64,000 nucleotides of DNA, taken from assembly GCA_000181795.3 (NCBI GenBank), contig CM012953.1:13853595-13917594 (forward strand). Direction: 5' to 3'. Both the position numbers and the translations under genes were made by a program. Below, in pieces: positions 1-11,945 of this stretch. Within the stretch, counting starts at the first letter, position 1. Every line of letters starts with the position of its first letter. Source of the DNA: Trichinella spiralis. Taxonomy: Eukaryota > Nematoda > Enoplea > Trichinellida > Trichinellidae. The notes below the pieces were generated by a model that worked only from the letters and a program-made list of their open reading frames with translations, searched no databases and had not been told where the DNA came from.

Positions 1-1
1 C

Positions 2-3000
2 AGCAAGTACAATATGAGCATTGCTGATGCGCAGAGTTTTTCTGATAAATTGCATCAACAGCTGTCCATCTTAGACAAAGCAAGCATTTCTTATTCTAGA
101 TATTTTATTATCGCAATTTAAAGATGGAAAATTTATTTTTCAGACTAACATGCAAGCGATTGTTGGCAGTGAGAGACAAATTGCCGAATTGTTGAATCAA
201 CTTGATCTTTTATTGAGTGATTCAATAAAAATTGAAGAAACACTGGACACTTATGACCGGCTTTTAGCGGTATGTTTAGTTAAATATAATTTGATTTATA
301 ATTTTCTGAATTAATTTGCAGCATGTCCAACAAGGTGTGGAAATGATGGAAGAAAAAGATATGCTTTTTAACGTTTATTCAACGAATCGTATACGCTTGA
401 TGGATGAGTTGACAAATTTTTTGGTTGGACAAGCTTATTTGAATTCAAAATTTTTCATTTTACATTATTAGTTAATTAATGAATTGTAGACGTGCTTGGA
501 TTTGAGCAATGCAGATTTTTCTGTACTCAGTGCTTGTAATCTTTCGGATCCTAAGAAAATTTTGGAATGCACACGCGCCGCGATGAACCTGCAGAAGTGC
601 ATTGATGCCGTCGTGAGTCCAGGTGGAATATTACAATTTTTACAGTATTACCATTGTTTGTGAAATTTTATTGCAGGGATGGAGCAGATGGTTGCTTATC
701 AAGAACAAATGCAACTTTTTACTCAACTACAAGAGAAATTCTCCGAACATTTTGTAGCTCATTTGACGGGCGTTTTTCGCGCCGTTGTATATGCTTCATC
801 ATTTTGCATTGTTGTTTCGTTTTTTTAGTAGAATTCATTTTAAGGTGAATGAAGCTAAAAGTTTTCAAGATGAATTGACAATGCCAAAACACGATGTCAC
901 TTATGGTCTTTTGAAGCCATTTTCAGAGCTGATTCTTTGGCTAAAAACATCCGTTCCAAGAGGCTATTTTATCATTCTAAAAGTGCGCTTACTGTAAATT
1001 CACTATTTTGCATTATTACAGTTGAATAATGTTCTGTTTTTTGTTTTCTAATTTAGCGATATGCAGATGTGAGGAGGGAAGTGAATCGTACAGAAATGGG
1101 AAAATTTGTTTCCGATTTGCAAGTGCGGATGTCGAAAATTTTCTGTTCCCAAAGCAACACTCGTAAATTTTCCATCATGAATTATGTTTAAGATAAAATA
1201 TATATATTTATTTAAATATCCGTTCAGCTAGTTCAGTTCAATCGACTGATTTGTTGAAAATGTTGAAGTCATATTCGTCGGTGAGCAGCACATTTCACGA
1301 AACGTTTCCAATATTCAGTATAAGCGCCAAGGAAAAGCAGGAAATGAACGAGGTAATTTTGATCGATAATTAACCAATTTTTTTTTTGAAATTTGGTTTT
1401 CTATTTATGAAAATATTTCAGGTTATAACGTTGGCGTTTAGCCGTATTGAAGAGGAAATTGCGATTGAAGAAAAATTTTGCTGTTGGTTTTTTCACATCA
1501 GCGGTCCTCACACTCTGCGGCCTAAGCACGTAAAAATGATATTCTTTTTTGCTTTCCATTTTTCACATTTCAATTAATCACCTATTGTTACTGCAGGTTG
1601 CCGAATTTCAACAGAACGAACAATATTTCCAAGGGTTATTATGAAAATTATTATTATTATTTTATCAGTTGTTAATTTGTTCGAAATTTCAGCTTCGATC
1701 CAAACGATTTGATCAGATCACTTTTGAGCAAAATATACAGCTCTGTGGATGAACTGTTTCAAAGTTTTTTAGATTATTTTGAAAGCAAAAATCCTTTGTG
1801 AGTGGAGGAAAAATATATTATTCATCCATTTTTTTAAAATTGATCACGGGTATATTTATTGTTCTCTTAGGTTGACAGTTTACCTTCTAAGTGCTTTAAC
1901 GGATCGTGCGTTGAGCAATGAGAACGGTTCATACGCTGCCAGTGTTACTGGAAAAATTATTGTCCATTTGAAAAGACGATTTGATTCTTTCATGGTTTTT
2001 TATTTTTTAAATGCATTTTAAAAAATTTATCATGCATATATATATATACATTGTAGAAGGTGAATTCGAAATCATTTTGCATTTCCAAATCAACAAAGAA
2101 AATCAAATATGGAATTTTGCCGGCACTAACAAAATTTCTTGTACTACATCAATTTTATAAATATCTGTTTTGGTTTTATTTGTAATTTCATTTTTATTTT
2201 ATTTTTAAGTTATTTGCTCAAGAAATTGAATTAGCATATGAAAATAGAGAACGTCGAAGTGATGTGGATCGATGGTATCCGAATTTTGTCAACTCACTTT
2301 GGGATGGAATTGAAGTGGCTGCAACAGATCCGAATGGCAAATCTCCTGCGTCGATTGTTCGAATGGAAAATTATCACGTTCTGCATTGTAAGCTGATTTG
2401 CTTCTTCTTCTTCTTCTTTTATGCTCTTGTTCATTGTGGTGGTGGATCTTGCTGTTTTGTTTTGCTTTTCAGCAATTTTGTCACAGTTGAAAATTGCATG
2501 CTTGATTTCTATGCGCAAAGAAACGAAAGAAAAATATTTCGCAGCAATGAATGCTTACGTCAAAGAAATCATGGGAAAACCTTTCGAAAAGTTGCAAGTA
2601 AGTTTGTTGAGTTGCAGTTGCGATTGCAGTTTTTTCTTGCAATATTGCCTATTGAAATGATTTGACTGTAGATATTTTTTGACAATGTTTCTCGATTCAT
2701 CGATCAAGGTATGAAAGCTGAAGATATAAGCTATCAGCAAGCGTTCAACAGGCAAGAGTTGAGACGCATTGTTGGCTTCTATCCGCTCAGCGAAGTTCGC
2801 AGAGGAATCGAACAATTGTACGACACCACAGAACAGCATCTTTCCGACGAAAAGCATCTGTTGCAAGTTATATGGAGAAATGTGCAAAATGAATTTATTC
2901 GACAATACAAAAAATATGAGCATCTGATCAATACATGCTATCCGAATTCCAATATACAGATGGAATTCAGTTTGGATGATTTGTTGTCGTGCTTGAGCGA

Positions 3001-3019
3001 AATTGCTCGACAGCATTAA
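2..3019 (+). CDS. EXOC1: Exocyst complex component 1 (Sec3), C-terminal part, cut by window edge
   Basis: Subunit of the octameric exocyst, which tethers secretory vesicles to the plasma membrane. Sixteen exons join in one frame: 2-79, 144-269, 322-423, 490-622, 677-786, 845-982, 1057-1162, 1228-1352, 1422-1529, 1597-1634, 1693-1797, 1871-1994, 2057-2140, 2210-2387, 2473-2597 and 2672-3019. They give about 675 residues against about 890 in the human protein, so the N-terminal PIP2/Rho-binding part lies left of the window. The best-conserved blocks are the last exons: YGILPALTKF, the IVRMENYHVLH region, FNRQELRRIVGFYP, LLQVIWRNVQNEFIRQY and the end MEFSLDDLLSCLSEIARQH. All match animal Sec3. 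The first intron uses a GC donor, and several donors are weak (gttgga, gttatt). The gene ends 135 bases from the convergent SMARCB1 stop. Identity is firm; weak-donor boundaries may shift by a few bases. Confidence 0.93.
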
Positions 3020-3154
3020 TTGCATTACTTTTTTATAAAGTAAATTTGTATGATTTATGCAACTGATTTTGTTTTTATAATTGCAAATTCAAAGCAGGCC
3101 TGGTGATGGATGGGGTGTGCGTAGTGCATGCGAAATTGTTAAGTTGGATCCAAT

Positions 3155-6103
3155 TCACCATGTATTGGCCAGTCGCCGCATGCGTCTCGTATTTCTGTCT
3201 TGGTCACGTATTTTTTTCTCCATTTCAGCGTCAGTCAACGTTTCCAAAATCAAACTCCACTGTTCGGCTTCGGAAGGTGTTCGGTAAGGGTTTTCAATAA
3301 TAGGAAGTTGGGATTCACTATTAGAAAGAAAAGGGAATGAATGAATAAATTAATAATAATGAATGTGCACGTGTTTTACAAATAACAGTACACTTGGTCT
3401 CTCTTTGCATGTCTCTCTGGTTATTTACCTGAATGCATACGTTCTTTGATGCCATGCCAGCTGACCTCGTATACTGTATGCAATGATTGGTACGAATTCT
3501 CCTCCAAGTCCCAGCTCAGAGCAGAACTGTATCGCAAATGACTCTGGGCAGTTATTAGGATCTGACATATCCCATTCGACTTGATCAACCAGAGACAAGT
3601 TTCCTACGTGAACATTCAACTAAAATAAAAAGTCAATTACAAATATACGGTAAGTATGTTTTTTTCTCTTTTATAAACTGAAAAATGGTGATAAATGAAA
3701 AAAAGAAATTCTTAAAAGTTACACAAGTAAGTAATTACAATAGTAATTAATTTTACCTTTAAAATTACCCTTTGATCGGGTTCATCGGAAAGTAGATTAT
3801 CTGCGCAAAAAGCATCCAACTGTTGTCGTATGCTTTGTGCGATAGCTGGTATGAAGCTAGCTGGTGGCAATTCGAGATCATCACAAAGAATTTCTGCGAA
3901 CATCTCAGGTGTTATCACAGATTCTTAAAAAAAAGAAAGCAGACAACAAACAAATAAATCATCATTTCTTTCTTCTTCTATATTTGCTTTATTTATCCAT
4001 GCATAATTGAGAAAAATTACCATTTTTATTCCACGTAAATGAATCTCTGAGTTTGAAACCATCCAATTCCATATCGAGGCGAATTGGAACAAGCACTTCA
4101 GGTTGATTTGCATTCAGTTCAATTAGATCCACTTTTGTATCATCGTGACTTGAAAAACAAGCAAGGAAAAAATGGAATATTATCCCAAATATAAATAATA
4201 TACAGTTGAGAATTGAGAAAAAAAAATTACCAAAGCGGAAACGTACGCAACTTTCGATGACCTATTCGACAATGAGCAACAGGCGTTGAACAAGGTACAG
4301 CATCTAGATGATGCGATCCGCTTGCAAACTGTCCCAACCACATTGCTCGCTTCATTTTATTATTGTCTCTGCAATCGATTGATTACAACATGAACATAAA
4401 TTTTACAATTTTTTTTAAAATTTCTTTGCAAAATTCACTTGGTAGCAGCTATCAGTTGACCATCACCGTAACTGCTCAGAGAAAGTGCTCTGTATTTTTC
4501 ATCATTGCCATTGAGCACTTCATCCACTTCACTTGCCCGCATGAGCATAATATTTGTCGATAATGTATTCTGATTGAAACCTGGGCAATGGAATAAGAAA
4601 TTTAAAGAATTTTTTTTTAATTAAATAAAAATTCCATACCTAATTCTTGCATTTTCTTCTTCTCTTCCTGTGTAGCCGTTCGCCTCCACAGTTGTGGATA
4701 TTTTTTATACAAAGCTCCGCGAAATAGTTTCATATAATTGCCAACCTGTAAATTTGAAATTCAGTAATTTTATAAACAGTTCAGTTCAACAAATCATTTG
4801 CATCTTATTCACCTCGGAGCCTATGTAATAACGTTCTCCACTTTCATCCAGGGCAAATGACTGGGGTCGTTCTCCAAATGTTTTATTTGGAGAATGCATT
4901 TCCGACCTAAACAGATAAAATGCTATTCCTAACAAAAAGTGATTGAATTTTTCCTCTAATACTACAATAAATGTATTTCACTGCTCCTATAACAAGTTAG
5001 TTTTCTATAATTCTGAAAAATAAAAAAAGCACAGATCACTATTCACATACACACTAGCAGCAACACAAAGCACAGAATGGGATTTTTTCATTTGTGCACT
5101 AAACTATATAATTATTTTTTTTACTCATCAATGAACAAACAAGCACAAGCAAGCAAGCGTTACACAATGGGATTTTTAAATCTCTCATTAACAATTCAAC
5201 TACTACGCCTAAATCTTACCCAGTTCTTCTTTTTTTACTTGCGTTTAATCTGAAAATGAAATAACATTATCCAAAGAAGTTCAACTTTTAAACATTCGGC
5301 TAAAATGTATCGACAGAAAAACTAATAAAAATATTTTCATATTGTGTTTAATGTTATATAATACTGGTCATTTCGATCATTAACGTTCAGCATCTGCAAA
5401 TTTCGTTTTAATTATTTAAAATTAACAGTTATTACATGCCAAAATTATTATCTATCAACAATGAAGAAGATTGAAATAAAAATCAATAAATATTTCGAAA
5501 ATCTATCCTTAGTAAATTATTATTTTTAAATTATCAGCTGTTTTTATTTACATACATACAATTTAAAAATCATGGATGCTCCCTTCAAAATAAATGATAA
5601 AAAATAATTTTTAAATACCATTATCATCATTATCATTGTATAATTTATCTTTCAGCATTCATGTAAAGAAATAAATGACGAGTTTTGTTTGTAATGAAAT
5701 CTATTAAATTAATAGACAAACTGGTTCTTCAGAAATAGGCGCCTAGAAATTTTTGAAAATGTTTATTCAATTTCCTGTTTTGAATATAAATGTCAAACAG
5801 CATATGCTAACATAAAAACACACCAGAAATAGATAAAATGTATCAAACACTGTTTTTCAAAAAAAAATTTAATATATATCCATTCAATTTGTTGATATAT
5901 AACCCAATAAATTATATTTTAAAATGTAATAATGGTGATGATAGTAATAACAATAAAATCGTGACATTTTCACAAGCTAAAAGAACAGCTGAAAAATGAA
6001 AATGTTATTAGACGGATGTGAATATAATAAGAGTAGACAACATATTACTATGTTTAAATTAAACTTATGCAAAAATAAACGCATATTTCACTTACGGTGC
6101 CAT
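3155..6103 (-). CDS. SMARCB1: SWI/SNF core subunit SNF5/INI1
   Basis: Core subunit of SWI/SNF (BAF) chromatin remodellers; its two SNF5 repeats contact other subunits and its C-terminal helix contacts the nucleosome. Ten exons (5' to 3'): 6096-6103, 5220-5249, 4813-4906, 4640-4745, 4439-4580, 4231-4368, 4021-4148, 3757-3923, 3429-3619 and 3155-3317. The total is 1167 coding bases including the stop, or 388 residues (human 385). Visible parts are the N-terminal winged-helix region ([27 protein letters not shown]), [12 protein letters not shown], repeat 1 ([40 protein letters not shown]), repeat 2 ([45 protein letters not shown]) and the basic C-terminus ([20 protein letters not shown]). The first coding exon has 8 bases (ATG GCA CC) and the second 30. 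They join in frame to exon 3, which also has an internal ATG (4899) as an alternative start. Confidence 0.95.
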
Positions 6104-8135
6104 CGCGTTGCTTCCAAAAACGTTATTGCCTTTAATTACAGTATACTGAAAACTTTATCCAAAAATGATAAATAAGAACAATTAATTCCAGAAAGTTTTT
6201 GGCAATATTTGAATGTTGTCTGAAAAATTGTTAGAAAATTCTTTTCATCTACGATTTTTTGTTATACGCAATAAATAATAAGATTCAATTGATTACTGAT
6301 GAACAAATAATTTTGTAAATAAAAAGTTCAAAAATTCTCAAAGCTAATAAAAGCATTTCTACAAATTCGATTTCTTATCAAATAGTCACTTCAGCAGTAA
6401 AGAATAAACGTATTTCAGGTTTAAAATTCAAAATTTATTCCAGTGTAGCACATGCAATTGAACACATGATGATGCTTCATCAATATAAGAACTCTTTGAT
6501 TGGTTGTTTTTATTTGTGTTTGATTGGTTGAAAAGTTTTCATTGTTCTCCTATGCATGATTTGATTGATGACTCATATTTGCCTTGCGTACAGTGCTGAC
6601 CTCTGACGTACAAATTGAACTTGGCGACTTGCTGCGTAATCAGTTTATTTGAGTATTTCATTACTTGGCAATTAATTTCATCTGTGCTTAATCAAGATTA
6701 CAAAGAAATGAGTTTGACCAGTTTATTTCATTATCGAAACAGTCAGCCACAAGTCAGGTCATGTCGTAAATGCTAATCAGGCGCAAAGAAGCCAATTATC
6801 TGATCAGTGCACTCGATAGATCTACGCTAGTGATAGTAAAAAAACCAGTTTGTGATCAGCTGTGAGATTCTATGCTTTAAACACTACCAGTTTGAACAAG
6901 CCCCTTCTCTTCAAATATTTTACGTATATTTACATAAGCAACACGCTCATTCATGTTTGTTTGTTAACAAAAGATGTAATCAAAGGTTATTATTAGCCAT
7001 GTACTATTTTTAGAAACATCTGAAATACAAGTGAAACGTTTAACGTGTGTTGTTGCTGTTGTTCTTTTTTTTATTTCAAGACTTTTATATAATTTGTATT
7101 GTTGAAAATGATGAAGAATTGATTTTTCGACGTGTCTTTTAATTTACGAAAGGTACTGTTTAAAAAAATTCAGTTTAATAATTTTCCATAACAGATTTAT
7201 TTGTTTATCTACAAACATACATCTGTTTGCTGAGAAGAGAATTATTTAATAAGAAAACTTTTCCCATTTAATCATTAGAGATGAAAAATTTTATCCAAAA
7301 CATAATTTCGATGGTTATATAAAAATATCAAATTATATTATTGTAGCAGTAGAAGTTTTATAACAGTCTGAAAGTCAGTATAGCATTATCTTGGTATTAT
7401 TATATATTTTTTTAACCATTTTTCACCAAATCCAATGCGAAAGGAAAGAACCAATCCATCACCAGCAAAAGCAACTAATCCTGCGCGATGAAAACGAGCC
7501 AATCAAACGCGAGATAACCAAACAATCATTTCTTCATTTGTTGTATTAAAATTTTTTTTATTTGTTTCAGTTTTTTTAGAATATTTAAAAAAATTAATAT
7601 ATTATATGATTGCTTCTAGAATTATTGTTTGATATTTATTTTCATTTTTTTCATAAAATTGAAATACAAGAATACAAACTGATCTTGAATTCATATTACG
7701 GTAGGCATTACACAACAATTTACCCGATGGCAGTGAAACTTTTTTGTGATATGTAAATTTGGTATGATATATGCAGTTAAATGTGTAAAACGTTTTATTT
7801 TTCACATTTTATTAATATAAATAGGACGCATTGGTGCTTTGTTGATTGAATTTTTGTTTGACGATGATTTTTAAATTAAAGTATTTGATTGTTTGTTAAG
7901 AGTCATTTTCCACATAATTTATTGCGCGAATTGGTCATGATATTTGTATAATTTTATTATAACAATGAGGAAGCTTTCTAACAATTTATGTTAAATATTC
8001 ATTGTTTTTAATAATTTTAATAATGGTTTTTAAAATGTTCAGTGTTTATTTCATTTCATTATTATCAACAATTACTGTTCATTTGAACTATATAATCTAT
8101 TTTGAAATTGTAAAAATTGTTTTTAAGGTTTTACG
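6104..8135. other. Intergenic region between divergent SMARCB1 and NAF1
   Basis: About 2 kb, AT-rich, with no supportable gene or RNA. It must hold both 5' regions. The stretch near 6470-6830 is somewhat less AT-rich (short TGACC and TGACGTA motifs, GATCAG words) and may be regulatory; this is inference only. Confidence 0.4.
8128..8135 (+). promoter_or_regulatory. Very short leader after an acceptor-like AG, NAF1
   Basis: TTTTTAAG ending at 8127 is followed by only eight bases and the NAF1 ATG. RBM28, SGF29 and the kinesin gene show the same arrangement. It is compatible with a 5'UTR intron or spliced-leader addition; no cDNA evidence is available here. Confidence 0.35.
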
Positions 8136-9768
8136 ATGAATAACACATCGACGAAAACATTTTGTAATACTGATTCCCATTTGAATGCCAAGACTTTGTC
8201 TGCTGAAAGTTCACCTAATTCTGTTGACGATGGTCAAATTGAATGTGATGTTATGCAAGTTGTGCAGCAGTTGGTAGAGCACGTAGACGATGAGTTTACA
8301 TCGAATGGTGGATATGATTTGAATAAATTTAATATTTGGAAATTTTGCTCAAGAAAATTCTCCGATTCAACTGCCTCAAATTCCAGTGCTGATGATGATA
8401 GTTCAATTTCAGATTCCAGTCTCGCTGAATTCAGCGACAGTTCTGATATCAGCGTTGATTCGGAATCGAATCTTCTATGGTATGTCTATTTTTTTTAGAA
8501 TAATTTTTTTGTATTAATAATGAAAAATGATTTTTGTGAATTTAACATTGTTTTTAAACAGTGTCTTGAAAACCTCTGTTGCGGTTAGCCGATACAAGTA
8601 CAATGGGAACTTAAAGGCGCCTAAAGTTTACGGCGAACTGTCTCCTGAAGTATTTTGATTTTTTTGTTGTATAAACTTCGTACATGCTCTGCTTTAGGAG
8701 TTACCAAAAATTGAAAGATTGTCGATAAAAGCATATGGCAATGTCGAACTATTAGAACTTGGAGAAATTAAATCAGTTTTTGAAAAAATGAGTATACAAA
8801 AAATAATATTATTATTGATATTTTTGTGTTGAATAATTTTCATCTGCTTTTCAGTTATAATACATTCCAGTGAGAACGTTCCACCGCTTGCAGAAAACAC
8901 GATTGTTTTCAACGATTCAAGAAAATCAGTTGGCGAGGTATATAGTATATATTATATAAAACTGAAACAGTTAATAAGTTTGTATCAATCACGGAATTTT
9001 TATCAACACCCGTAGATATTTGAAGTGTTCGGTCTAGTGAAAAGACCGATGTATGTAATTCGCTACAACGACAAATCGGAAATTGAAGAATTGGAATTGA
9101 AAGAAAAGATGAAATTGTATTATGCAGATGACCCAGACTTCACTAATAAACTCATTCCTCTCAGTTTGATCACCAAAGGGAGTGACGCTAGTTGGATGCA
9201 TAATCACGAAGTTCCGGAAGATGAAAGAGATTTCAGCGATGATGAAACGGAACGAAAGTGGAAATCGTCAATGCGCAAAAATTGCGCCAACAACCGTCAA
9301 TGTGACAAAAGTGAACCGCCGATGATGAACGCTGAGGAAGTATCCAATTGTGCAAGGAAACGACAAAGAAACAACCAACGACGAAATGATAATAATTTCA
9401 AATTTGCCGAAGGTGTGCAGCAAGCAGTTCCAATGCCAGTGGATAATTTTGCCCAGAATGGTCAACGCTCGCAGTTGTACCATCCACGAAATTATCCTAA
9501 CCCCACCAGATACGGCAGGGTACGGTATCCGGCGAGGATGGACCATAATCCGATGATTGCAGGCGGAAGCCGTTTCCACGCAGCACCGCAGCATCGTTTT
9601 CCAAACATGGCAACAATGCCTGCTTTGCGCTGTAGTCGTTTTGGGTCGACAAGAATGCCTGGAAACGTGCCGTTTCAACAAAATGGAAACCATGGATTCG
9701 CTGGATTCGGTACGCGCAATCCCCATTCAAATCCCTTCCGCAATCCAAGAGCACGTTTTCACAGATGA
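8136..9768 (+). CDS. NAF1: H/ACA ribonucleoprotein assembly factor NAF1
   Basis: Assembly chaperone for H/ACA snoRNPs and telomerase RNP. It binds dyskerin and is later replaced by GAR1, in the nucleus. Five exons: 8136-8479, 8562-8649, 8698-8791, 8855-8937 and 9016-9768, giving 453 residues in one frame. The N-terminus (1-115) is acidic and Ser/Asp-rich. The Gar1/Naf1 beta-barrel covers roughly 118-245, with IFEVFGLVKRPMYVIRYN at about 204-221. The diagnostic Naf1 segment GSDASW...EVPEDERDFSDDE sits near 258-280. The C-terminal third is low-complexity, rich in Asn, Pro, Arg and Phe with scattered RG/RY pairs, as expected of an RNA-associated tail. The start is the first ATG, 8 bases after a TTTTAAG acceptor-like site (8127), hinting at a 5'UTR intron or spliced leader. 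It converges with ATP5F1E. Confidence 0.93.
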
Positions 9769-10091
9769 GCTTACTTTCTTTTCAAATGTTTAACTGAATC
9801 TTTCTTATCTATCCTATCTTTTAACATTATTTTACAACTGCACGCACTATGTAGTAGCAAAAACAACTTTAAAATCAACTATTCAAGTTGTTTTTTTCTA
9901 ATTTACATAGTGAATAAGAACATTTATTATATTGACAATATATATTCTTTCATGAATTATACAAACCATTATCATTATCATTACAATCACACCAATATTA
10001 CCTGACCGATTTCTCTACTGATAAATAAATACAGTAATATATCATATTAAAAAAAATTTTATTTATAATTTTTCCAAATTAAAAAGTGACA
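9769..10091. terminator. Shared 3' region of convergent NAF1 and ATP5F1E
   Basis: AT-rich, non-coding, 323 bases. On the + strand an AATAAA lies at 10024-10029, about 255 bases past the NAF1 stop. On the - strand AATAAA (10058-10063 as TTTATT) lies 29 bases past the ATP5F1E stop. The two cleavage regions nearly meet, so the transcripts may overlap at their 3' ends. Confidence 0.45.
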
Positions 10092-10271
10092 TCAGCCAGT
10101 TGCGGTCTTCGGCTTTCCATTTTCCCATTTTGTAAATTTCACCGTGCTGCCTTCACGTTTCATCGCCTCAGCTTTGAGTTCTGGTTTCAAACAGTTGCGA
10201 ACAATTTGCGCAGCTATTTCCGAATAACGGATGTAATTGATGCCAGCCATACGCCAATAGAAGAGAGTCAT
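10092..10271 (-). CDS. ATP5F1E: Mitochondrial ATP synthase epsilon subunit
   Basis: Smallest stalk subunit of mitochondrial F1Fo-ATP synthase (not the bacterial epsilon), seated at the foot of the gamma rotor. A single open exon of 59 residues matches the family's usual 50-60. Hallmarks are the N-terminal [20 protein letters not shown] (an aromatic-Arg-x-AG-x-x-Y-I-x-YS pattern), then KPELKAEA, then [11 protein letters not shown]. The start is the ATG at 10271, since the frame is open upstream only through a TTG and no earlier ATG precedes the core. As usual for this subunit there is no cleavable presequence. It lies 758 bases downstream of the kinesin stop on the same strand, but nothing shows they are co-transcribed. 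Easily missed because of its length. Confidence 0.92.
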   Translation of the reverse strand: MTLFYWRMAGINYIRYSEIAAQIVRNCLKPELKAEAMKREGSTVKFTKWENGKPKTATG

Positions 10272-11029
10272 CTCGAATTTGCTATTCAAATCCTTCGGAA
10301 ATTAAATAAATATGTTAAGCAGAATTTGAAAACAAAGCAATTATTTAAAAAAACCACAAGTACTGACTTGTTCGACCGTATGAACAATATATGTAAGCAA
10401 AACAACAAACAACCTTCTGCTCATGTATATTTTATACACTTATATATATATGTATGTATGTATGTACGTATGTATATGTATATATCATCGTACCAAGGTG
10501 ATGTTTGTTAAAATGTAACCTATCACGAAAAGAATACGGGCACAATTTTTAAAAAGCGAGAGAGATTCATCAAAGTATCCGGTCAAACACCAGTTGCAAA
10601 TATATTATGTACGTATGGTAGGTATATTTCAACATTGAAAGGCATTGAAAAGAAAATAAAAATTGAACTGCAACGAATTGAAATAAGTAACAAACAATGG
10701 CGCTGTTAATTATTGATTAAATTATTAAAGCGGTTACTTCAAACGAGGCTACTGACGACAAGAATGCACAAAAAATACATATATAGACTGCGGCACTACA
10801 TCGAAAAGCAACCATATAACAGAAAAGCAAACCATTCTCGTAATACTTTTAAAAAATGCGCAATTAAAATTTATAAAATGAACGTGAAAGAAAAGAAAAT
10901 CATCTCGGAAAATTAAAAGCAAAAATGCAGAAAAAAAAAATAACAGAATTTTGACGATGAAAAGAGTGATCACCACATTAAGTTGTGCATTCGAAATGTG
11001 CTGCTTATTGTAGTAATATTGAATTGAAT
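10272..11029. other. Intergenic, ATP5F1E promoter side / kinesin 3' side
   Basis: Contains a TATG-type simple repeat at about 10440-10482 and otherwise plain AT-rich sequence. It should contain the ATP5F1E promoter and the kinesin 3'UTR. No coding frame with recognisable content on either strand. Confidence 0.4.
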
Positions 11030-11884
11030 TTAATTCACCGCTTGATTGATCAACGGAGCGTTGATAGTTAAGCCGTTGTTGCTTCGGATTCCATGCGACT
11101 GACCAGTCACTCCGACAGGATGCTGCCCAGGTCTTATAGGTTTAGCTTCAATGGGAAAAAAATAAGATTTGCATTTCCAGAAACAAATTTGTAAAATAAT
11201 AATAACAACAATACCAATCTGGGCTGCAGGAAATCCACGTCTGACAAGATTCCGCTGACGGACAGCTTCTTTGATCCGTTCCACTTCAAACTGATATCTG
11301 CAAAAAACATCATCATCAAAAAATATCCAGAATAATAAGAAAAAAAACATTAATTCTTTTTTTGTACTTTTTCCTATCCTTCATGGCAGCCTCTTTAGCT
11401 TCTTTGAGAGCGGTTTCCAAACTTTTCACTCGTTCCATTGTTGCACGCAGACGTTTCTCCAATTTTGGCAATTCACAACGCAAATCTGCGTTGTCTCGAA
11501 CCAGCTGAAAATCATTGAATTTGACGACGAATGAAAAAATTGAAATTACACCAATTTTTTTTGTTAAAAATTCCAAATTTTCAAATTAAAGATAAAAATA
11601 AATAAATTTTCTCTCAAATGCCGCTTTATACTTGTTTGTGAACTTTGGTAAGCTGATCCAAGTTGTTCTCCAGGAATAAAATTTTCTGCTTTTGCGCCAT
11701 TGAAGAGACAAATTCTTCCTCTTCCGGGCCAGTTGGTGTGCGTTTGATGCGCTGCTGTAAATCTTGCACGAAAAGTTTTCGCAAATTGTGCAACGTCTGC
11801 AATTCCTTGGCAACCGTCTCTTCCAGACCTTAAACAAACGCCCCACAACAAAGCGATGATGAAACATAAATTCATGGCATTCGA

Positions 11885-11945
<61 letters not shown>

